Origin: Entonaema liquescens
Lineage: Eukaryota; Ascomycota; Sordariomycetes; Xylariales; Xylariaceae
Reading direction: 5' to 3'
Assembly (NCBI GenBank): GCA_902805475.1
Contig: CADCSX010000012.1
Location: 1,426,001 to 1,490,000 of the forward strand
DNA: 64,000 nt
Below the pieces are notes generated by a model. The model did not search any database. It saw only the letters and a program-made list of their open reading frames with translations, and was not told where the DNA came from. A program made the translations under genes and the position numbers. This document shows, in pieces, positions 57,841 through 64,000 of this stretch. Within the stretch, counting starts at the first letter, position 1. Each line of letters starts with the position of its first letter.

Positions 57841-58150
57841 TTAGTGCTGTCTACACAAGTTCGACGTAGCACCCCCAAGGGGTGCTGCGCATTGATTAAG
57901 GAAACGGGCAAGATTCGGGATTTAACCGAAATACTTCCGAATAAGCGTGTTTCCCACGTATTTTGATATATCTTATGATATTTCATAAAATTTCATTATT
58001 CTTTTTCCTTTTCCAGAATTAGCAAGGGTCGGAATAACTTCTTATTGGTATTCAAAGTTTGGTACGCTATCCCTAATTACTGCCCGTTTCTTAATCAATG
58101 CGCAGCACCCCCTTGGGGGTGCTACGTCGAACTTGTGTAGACAGCACTAA
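57841..58150. mobile_element. MITE-like TIR element, TA target duplication
   Basis: Terminal inverted repeats of 70 bp at 57841-57910 and 58081-58150 match almost perfectly; the only differences are homopolymer lengths (GGGG/GGGGG and GG/G). Each arm begins TTAGTGCTGTCTACACAAGT and contains a nested palindrome around AGCACCCCC. TA dinucleotides flank both ends (57839-57840 and 58151-58152), the expected target-site duplication of Tc1/mariner-type transposases. The 170 bp interior is AT-rich with no coding capacity. It is a non-autonomous element that would need a transposase from elsewhere. Near-identical arms suggest fairly recent insertion. Confidence 0.88.
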
Positions 58151-58483
58151 TAATGGACCTGAGCCTGTAGAGTTCTGAGATGCCCTAACTAACCCCACGA
58201 CGGCACGAGGCCATTCACTGCCGCCGCCTTGCTGCTTCATAAGCCGTTTGCTTCTCGATGCCGAAAGGTAACCTCTATTATATTCAGATACCATAAACGA
58301 CCAAGAGGCTTTGATGTTCGAGCAAGTATCTATTCTAAAGAAAGTCGAGCTAAGAATGCCGGTCAGGTCCGGTACATGACAGCTATGAACCACGGAACCA
58401 ACTCGGTAAGCAGTTCAAACCACAAAATTAGCGGCCTTTAGGTGATAGAGGGATAGGAAAGCGGGCAATGCGATGCGCTGTGA

Positions 58484-59230
58484 TCAGTATGCCCAAAGCA
58501 AATACAGATAATCCCCTCTACGACCTTCGTTAATGTCGCTAGAGTATTGCGTAAATCCACTTTGGGCGATCCTCGACTCAATCTCTTCTGGCGCAAGCTT
58601 ATCTTTGGCGCGAAAGAGACCAACTTTGGTAATTCTCTCACTTCCGTCGCGGGAGGTGAGGATATACCGAAAATCACCGCCGGCATCCATTGCAAGATCA
58701 TTGTAGTTCCTCATTGGGCTATCCGACCGTTTGAATGACAGGCCAGTAATGGCTTCTTCTTTGACAGATGTCCATTCTGGGTGAAGCCACACAAACCTAT
58801 TTTTGGGGATTGCCCACTTATTAGTAAAATTCCTTCCCATTGTAGGGAATAGTGGAAGAATACTATGAACACAGTTACTTACTTGCCGTCAAATCCAGAA
58901 TGTATATCAGCAGTTTGTCCTCGAATCTCGTGAACTACTTCATCAGGTTGGAGATACTCCGCGTCTGCATACATTGCCTGCCTCTCTTTAGCAACGCTAG
59001 GTCATGTCATAAACTCATGAATGTGGATGATCCTTACGACTAAGTTGAATAAATACTTAGCCATCCTCAGGCGTGGCTTAACGGCAGATGGCACACTGGA
59101 TGCTGTTGAGGCATATGTCGAGATGGGAGGATATATGAAATTATATGAGATTTTCCCACTTCCATTGTCGAACGAAAAGAAGATAATGAATGGGCAGTAA
59201 TTTGCGAGGATCAGCGACGGTGGAATGCAT
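58484..59230 (-). CDS. Beta-prism (MABP-like) hypothetical protein
   Basis: At least three exons: 58484-58862, 58883-58996 and an exon ending at 59057. The 5' end is unresolved: ATG 59064 is the minimal start; a longer model starts at ATG 59230 with an intron of about 64 nt. Two related segments each end in a GG-D-x-x-Y-type core: GQTADIHSGFDGN...NRFVWLHPEW, then LAMDAGGDFRYI, and finally SSDINEGRRGDYLYLLWAY at the C-terminus. The last pattern (threonine/serine, D-[IL]-N-x-G-x-x-GDYLYL) recalls beta-prism folds of the MABP type, which bind membranes or are found in multi-domain fungal proteins of unknown role. There is no signal peptide in the minimal model. It is convergent with the region holding the TIR element. 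Confidence 0.65.
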
Positions 59231-59536
59231 CTCGTCACCGGTTAGAAACTGGTGTCACCGTCGTATCCAGTTATACGCAGTACTCAGCTTTATTGGATGC
59301 AGTGTTCGGCTATGTGCAGTATTCAGCCCCTGATCGTTCGTTTCTATCCTATGACACTGCACGTGCAAAATGAACCACGATCGATGAAAAAGCATGTCCT
59401 CTATCTAGTTACACATTCTATTTCTCTCTTTTTCCTCTTGTTTTTTTGCTGGTGTAGTTGTTTTTCTCTTTGTTTAGATTTTTATCGACCTACACTTCTC
59501 TTCCGTATCCATTAAGTTTCACCCGAGACATACAGA
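59231..59536. other. Divergent upstream region
   Basis: About 300 bp between the beta-prism-like gene (-) and the phosphoesterase (+), which are divergent. The part just before the right-hand start is T- and CT-rich (59420-59515). No other feature. Confidence 0.5.
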
Positions 59537-60955
59537 ATGAAGTCCAAGTCCAAATTAGTAGGCGGGAAGCATCACCCGCCATCAATTGTGTCCCAGTCGG
59601 ACAACAATTATACCCTACGATTCCTCGATGATGGCACCTTTCAGATTACCGTCTTCTCGGACCTACATCTTGCTGAAGGTAAGTTAACCAATCCAATTCG
59701 CGGCGAATTAATACGAATGCTAATACATAAACATTGACCTAGAGGAAGACAACATCAATGGTCCAATGCAGGACGCGAGGACCGTAGAAGTTGTTCAGAA
59801 GGTACTTGAGAGCGAGCGTTCACAGCTAGTCGTGCTCAATGGAGACCTCATTTCTGGCTATGGCACAAGGGCCGACAACGCGACGCTTTACTTGGACCAG
59901 ATTGTCTCACCAATTGTTGACCTGGGCCTGCCATGGGCCACAACATACGGGAACCACGACAATCAAGATTACTCAAAGTCTACAGATCTTTTCAAAAGGG
60001 AAAAAGACTACGAAAACAGCCTGACCATGAACATGCTGCCGGATACCCCTCAAGCGGGTGTCTCCAACTACTTTTTACCAGTATATTCAGCATCAGCATC
60101 CGTGGATCAAGATGTGCCTGAAGCCATTTTATGGTTCTTCGACAGCAGAGGAGGAGCCGAGCCGCGTGACTGGGTAGATGATTCGGTAAACTGCACCTGA
60201 ATACCCCTGTATAAATGACCTTTCTAACCCCGATTAGGTCGTGAACTGGTTTCAGGAAGCCAGTGCTAATCTCACGCAACAATACAACAAGACTGTTCCG
60301 TCGCTTGCCTTTTTTCATATACCCATCACCGCAACGTACGAATTTCGGGAATCTCCAGGTGTCGATCCCAGTAGGGAACCGGGTATCAACGGGGAGACAG
60401 TCTGGTACCAAGGTCGAATGTATGATGGCAAGATTGGCCACGACACGTTGTTCATGACTGCGCTGTTGAACAGTGGTGGGCTGTTGGCAGCCTTTAGTGG
60501 CCATGATCACGACAACGACTGGTAGGACTACTCAATTGTCTTTTCCCCCTTTTAAAAAGTCTGGTTGCTAATATTCACTTTATAGGTGCTACAAATGGAA
60601 GCCTACCGCTTCCAATCAGGCTGTAGCTGGAGATGGTATTAATTTGTGCTATGGCCGCCATACAGGATATGGAGGTTACGGAACTCTAGCCCGTGGCGGA
60701 AGGCAGATTCTACTAAAGCGGGAAACATTAGCAAGTGAAGTGGTTTCGTGGATTCGATTGGAAGACGGGTTAGTTCCCGAGAATGTGACGCTAAATACAA
60801 CCTATGGTCAAGATGAATATCATCCCCTTCAACAGCACGTTGAGCTCAGAAGAAACGAGTTTACGAGTTCGGGGGATGTCCTCCAGATTGTCCCAGGGTT
60901 GTACTCGACGGCGCTCTTCCTTTTCCTGATTTTCTATTTCCCATTGAGGTTATAG
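59537..60955 (+). CDS. Calcineurin-like / purple-acid-phosphatase-like phosphoesterase
   Basis: Four exons: 59537-59678, 59743-60185, 60238-60521 and 60586-60955; 412 residues. The dinuclear-metal motifs appear in order: FSDLHLAE (D-x-H), VVLNGDLISG (GD), TTYGNHDNQ (GNHD), AFFHIP (H) and FSGHDHDNDW (GHDH). This is the PAP28/29 and Dcr2/Sia1-like group of small single-domain phosphoesterases. There is no N-terminal signal peptide from this start. The C-terminus is hydrophobic (LYSTALFLFLIFYFPLRL), which could be a tail anchor or GPI signal, so membrane attachment is possible. The substrate is unknown. Several NxT sequons fit an extracytoplasmic protein, which leaves the absent signal peptide unexplained. 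The stop codon is only 13 bp before the target duplication of a Mutator-like element. Confidence 0.9.
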
Positions 60956-60968
60956 GTTTGATTCTATA

Positions 60969-60979
60969 GGCTTGACATC
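60969..60979. repeat. Left target-site duplication of MULE
   Basis: GGCTTGACATC immediately left of the element, identical to the copy at 61693-61703. Confidence 0.93.
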
Positions 60980-61388
60980 GGTAACCTTAACGTCACAGGT
61001 AAAAAATAATAAAGTAACAACCCATCCACTTTTCCACGTGAGGATAAGCCCCGGACAGCCACCCATACTAATTTGTATGGGTATCCATCCAAACCCCAAC
61101 CATTACAGAAACTAGCCCGGTCGCACTGCAACCTACATTATAATCAATTAATTTGAATTTTTTTCAATTAAATTGACGTAGTTACAAGCTTTCGAATTGA
61201 CACCCTTATTTGAATAGCCTCATACGGCTACTCAACCCCTTCTCAATAAGCTTACTGTTGGATGGACAAGGGTAGGGGTGCTGTATATACTAGTCAAACG
61301 ACGATAAATCCTGGTGTTGTTGTTGTAGTTGTTTTGGTTAGGTACGTATGTGTGGGTTACCTAATTGACGTTTTGTATGCGTAGCTAC

Positions 61389-61412
61389 CACGTGACGTAT
61401 CACGTGACGTAT
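61389..61412. repeat. 12 bp tandem repeat inside MULE
   Basis: CACGTGACGTAT occurs twice head to tail; it contains the CACGTG palindrome and continues into a partial third copy CACGTA. Confidence 0.8.
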
Positions 61413-61604
61413 CACGTAGGTAACCACGTAACTATCAACCCAACTTACCTATACCTGGTAATACGGTGGCTAGGGCTATTGACTCGATTAACTATATTGA
61501 TTTAGTTACTGATTCCTAAGTCTTATAGGTCCTTAGGATAGCAAAATAGGGGCTTGTTGCTGTTGAAATATAGGCTGATTTATAGTCGCTAGAGGGCTAT
61601 CCGG

Positions 61605-61640
61605 GGCTTATCTTCACGTGGAGGCTTATCTTCACGTGGA
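61605..61640. repeat. 18 bp duplication in MULE right arm
   Basis: GGCTTATCTTCACGTGGA occurs twice in tandem (61605-61622 and 61623-61640). The left arm has only one equivalent copy, so it arose after or during formation of this element copy. Confidence 0.85.
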
Positions 61641-61692
61641 AAAGTGGATGGGTTGTTACTTTATTATTTTTACCTGTGACGTTAAGGTTACC

Positions 61693-61703
61693 GGCTTGAC
61701 ATC
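61693..61703. repeat. Right target-site duplication of MULE
   Basis: GGCTTGACATC immediately right of the element, identical to the copy at 60969-60979. Confidence 0.93.
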
Positions 61704-62645
61704 GAGGCCCAATAGTAGCGCTGTAGCGTCTAGTCTGTTTTAGTAAATACACACTAGTTTAACTACTACTTGCCATGATGGTAGCAATCTTGGTTCACAG
61801 ATATCACACATTGATATTATTCAGAAGAATCTGAGTGAAGATAAAATTATTCAAAGATTTGGAAAGAGGGTAGGCTTCAACGCCACCGAACTCAGAATGA
61901 CCTAGCCGCAGTTGTGTGAATTGCCGAGGAGCGATAAATTCTTACTCCAGTCATTTCACTGAGCACCCCGGCATAGACGTAGACAATGCGATCCTGCTGG
62001 CCGTAATTTACGTCCCGCGGGATCCTCTGGCTTGTCTGGAGACTTCATGCAGGTTGCCGCCATCGTCTGACCAAAATCAACTTTGCCCGCGGAGAAGTTT
62101 CTTGGTAGTGGTTGATGGAAAATCATCGTTAGTATTACGTTGCTAAACAACACTATCTTATTATCGTAGCATGCATTTACTCGGAACGGATATCTGTAGC
62201 TTCATATTGTCCAAAGCTACGTGGCTACCACTTAATCATACCGATATTCCACATCTCTCAGCTTTCAGCTATTAAACTCAACGCCTCTCGGTTCCAAGCA
62301 GACCGGTTGGAAAACATCCCGCTATTTACGGATGTTCGGCAAAAGGGACGTGTAGTCTAACGTCGTGCATCAGTAAGAATATGGGGGTTGGAAGGTGGGA
62401 TACTCACAAGAAATTGTCCATAAATACGCGAGTCAATCACTTCCGTCAGGAAAGAAAGAACCAAGGAATACGTGCCTCCTCCAGAATTATTCATTGAATT
62501 CGAATCATTATCTCAAGATCTTGCAACTCCTGTTATTCGACTCAAGCCTTAACAATCTCTGGTAACTCTGACCACACGGGGAAGCCACTTTTTGAAATCT
62601 ACACTTCGCATTCGAAAGGTTTCTTCGCGAGGAATCAATTTCATC

Positions 62646-64000
62646 ATGCCAGTCCCATCAGGCGTTCGAGAGGGTGCCTTCATCAAGTTTAACGGCTGGG
62701 ATCTTCCCGGGAACGACGTCGCTTATTACAAGAAATATAGTGGAAATATCGACAAGTTGAAGGAAGTTGTCAATGAGAACTCAAACTCTATGTTCTATGC
62801 CTTCAACACGAATGGATGGATCAAGTCATACCCATACATCCAGGAGACAGACTTCAAGCAGGTCTCAGGGTGTGATACGTGGGTGAAAGTTGATTACCCA
62901 GGGTGGGTGTTCTTCCAAGGTGAGAGATCCCTACGCCCGTCAACGAAGAAATGGCTCCTAATATAAGCAAATAGGAAAGGATCATACGACCGATGATATG
63001 TACCGCATCGAAGACTATAATACGTTCCCGAGCCTAACGGCAGAGGTGGACGCGAGGACAGCTGAGGACTCGAATCTTCTCGAGATTGCAGCTTTCAACA
63101 CACTCGGATATGTGAAATCCAAGATCGATTGGCCTTTATCTGACTGGAAAGAAGCGACCACCCTCGATGGCATCTACGTCCGAACCGACTTTGGAGGGTT
63201 TAACTTCTTCCCGCAATGTGACTCTTCGGGGAACGATATCGGCAATGCAACTAGTAAGGCTAGAGATATTCCCTCTCTTATCACCAGCTGTCGAAATTAT
63301 GAGACCAAGGGAGCCCTTGGGTTCAACACAATGGGGTATATCAAAAATAAAATCACGCTTCCTCCCGGGAATGCCAGCGATTTCCCGACGACACTCAAGG
63401 ATTATATGCTCAAACTGAATGGCCGGGCTTCGTTTATCTACCTGGTGTAGATTCCCCGGCAACGACATCGTTCGCTACGAGGGAAAGAATGTCGCTAAAC
63501 TCATCGAAGAAGCACGAAAGGATCCTAAAGTCGTTGCCTTCAATACAAATGGATGGATGAAGAGTAACGTTACGAGCGAGCCCGAATTTCCCTCCACTCC
63601 ACAGGCTGTGCTTTTTGGAACATACGTCAAATTACCAGCGGAGTCAGAGCTACTGGAAGTCGGTGCCGACCTGCGCGTAGATATCCCATTATTCATCTTG
63701 AAGGGAACTATCGCTTTATGGGCCTCTTGGTGGCTACCAGGCAGCGGAACCCGTCTTGAATATGCGGAAGGTGTTTCGGAAACATGCAGGGCAATCAAGG
63801 AGCAGGTGTCGCAAGGAACTATGAGCGTACGGCAAGCGGCCCAATTGGCTTTTGACATGAGACAACAATATCTTGTTAGTGCACGCGAAAAACCATCGGC
63901 TTCAGGACAAATCTTTGCCACGGCCGTTAAGCCGGCGGATCTGAGGATCGACAAATATCTCAACAAGTATAGCCAAAAGATTCTCGGAAAGGACTTTTCT
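62646..64000 (+). CDS. FNT-repeat protein with unrecognised helical C-terminal region, partial
   Basis: Exon 1 is 62646-62919, exon 2 starts at 62975 and runs off the window end; one frame break lies at about 63440-63465. From ATG 62646 there is no signal peptide. The first about 300 residues contain four units of roughly 60-100 residues, each ending in a motif like AFNT[NLM]G[WY][IVM]K (YAFNTNGWIKS, AAFNTLGYVKS, LGFNTMGYIKN, VAFNTNGWMKS) and containing GND[IV] or F-F-x-G turns (LPGNDVAYY, SSGNDIGN, PGNDIVRY). After the last repeat the sequence becomes alpha-helical (LPLFILK-like core, WWLPGSGTRLEYAEGV, VSQGTMSVRQAAQLAFDMRQ, YLNKYSQKILGKDFS). I do not recognise the helical part with confidence. 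The break shifts the frame by one; either one extra base or two missing bases explain it. The gene is incomplete here. Confidence 0.6.

Larger units (their letters stand above)
57109..58483. other. Intergenic, with gene fragment and TIR element
   Basis: About 1.37 kb between the SDR gene and the beta-prism-like gene (convergent). It holds a reading-frame fragment (57313-57570) and a 310 bp terminal-inverted-repeat element (57841-58150), both listed separately. Flanking DNA is AT-rich. Confidence 0.7.
60980..61692. mobile_element. Non-autonomous Mutator-like (MULE) TIR element, 713 bp
   Basis: Terminal inverted repeats of about 80 bp start with GGTAACCTTAACGTCACAGG at 60980 and end with the complement at 61692. 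The arms differ mainly by an A-run length and by an 18 bp duplication in the right arm. A perfect 11 bp direct repeat, GGCTTGACATC, flanks it at 60969-60979 and 61693-61703; this length is diagnostic of Mutator-superfamily insertion (8-11 bp duplications). The interior has no transposase frame, so it is non-autonomous. Internal tandem units of CACGTGACGTAT (61389-61412) lie in the interior. Confidence 0.93.
60956..62645. other. Intergenic, holds Mutator-like element
   Basis: About 1.7 kb. The first part is the 713 bp element with its target duplications (60969-61703). The remainder (61704-62645) is AT-rich; frames at 61916-62146 (+) and 61956-62153 (-) overlap and lack features. Nothing else is seen. 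Confidence 0.65.

Noticed and set aside
58091..58393. 100-codon minus-strand frame crossing into the MITE
   Set aside because: The C-terminal third is transposon arm sequence; the rest has no recognised features, though a disrupted gene cannot be excluded.
1..64000. Secondary-metabolite cluster around the P450
   Set aside because: No polyketide synthase, NRPS, terpene cyclase or transporter within reach; the Zn2Cys6 factor is about 6 kb away with SEC59 between.

Overview
This 64 kb window is nuclear DNA of a filamentous ascomycete (Pezizomycotina, most likely Sordariomycetes). The genes carry short introns of about 50-70 nt with GT...AG ends and CTAAC/CTGAC-like branch points. There is a Zn2Cys6 regulator, GPI-type Ser/Thr-rich and Pro-rich wall proteins, and clear orthologues of yeast SEC59, glycogen synthase, NEO1, HAT2, XRN1, NRP1 and PMP3. 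No operons, rRNA, CRISPR array or convincing tRNA gene were seen. Exon boundaries were worked out by hand from reading frame, splice signals and family conservation.

Layout. 1-5.5 kb: two small single-pass membrane proteins and a six-exon Zn2Cys6 transcription factor (-). 7.4-10.1 kb: dolichol kinase SEC59 (-). 11.4-13.2 kb: a cytochrome P450 (+). 15.7-20.9 kb: a Ser/Thr-rich surface protein (+), a FAM32A homologue (-), a Pro-rich repeat surface protein (+) and a hypothetical protein (+). 21.3-25.3 kb: a nine-exon secreted 5'-nucleotidase-like phosphoesterase and a CobW/G3E GTPase (both +). 25.7-49.3 kb is a conserved housekeeping block: an F-box/LRR protein, glycogen synthase, the P4-ATPase NEO1 and the histone chaperone HAT2 (all -), XRN1 (+, sharing an upstream region with HAT2) and the RRM/RanBP2-finger protein NRP1 (-). 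51-54 kb: PMP3 and a long disordered protein (+). 54-64 kb looks accessory: a small secreted protein, a short-chain dehydrogenase, a gene fragment, a 310 bp TA-flanked inverted-repeat element, a beta-prism-like protein, a purple-acid-phosphatase-like enzyme, a 713 bp Mutator-like element with an intact 11 bp target duplication, and a repeat protein that runs off the window.

Two cross-cutting observations. First, five genes carry single-base frame breaks, including glycogen synthase and dolichol kinase, which should be under strong constraint; most fall in short homopolymers. Indel errors in the assembly explain this better than a run of pseudogenes, so these genes are annotated as one gene each. 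Second, the most novel coding material is at the right end: a protein with four FNT-G-[WY]-x-K repeat units joined to an unrecognised helical region, close to a beta-prism-like gene and two recent-looking DNA elements.

Functionally the core genes cover protein N-glycosylation (SEC59), glycogen storage, membrane lipid asymmetry (NEO1, PMP3), chromatin (HAT2) and mRNA decay or RNA binding (XRN1, NRP1, FAM32A). They look like neighbours by synteny, not parts of one pathway. No secondary-metabolite backbone gene accompanies the P450.
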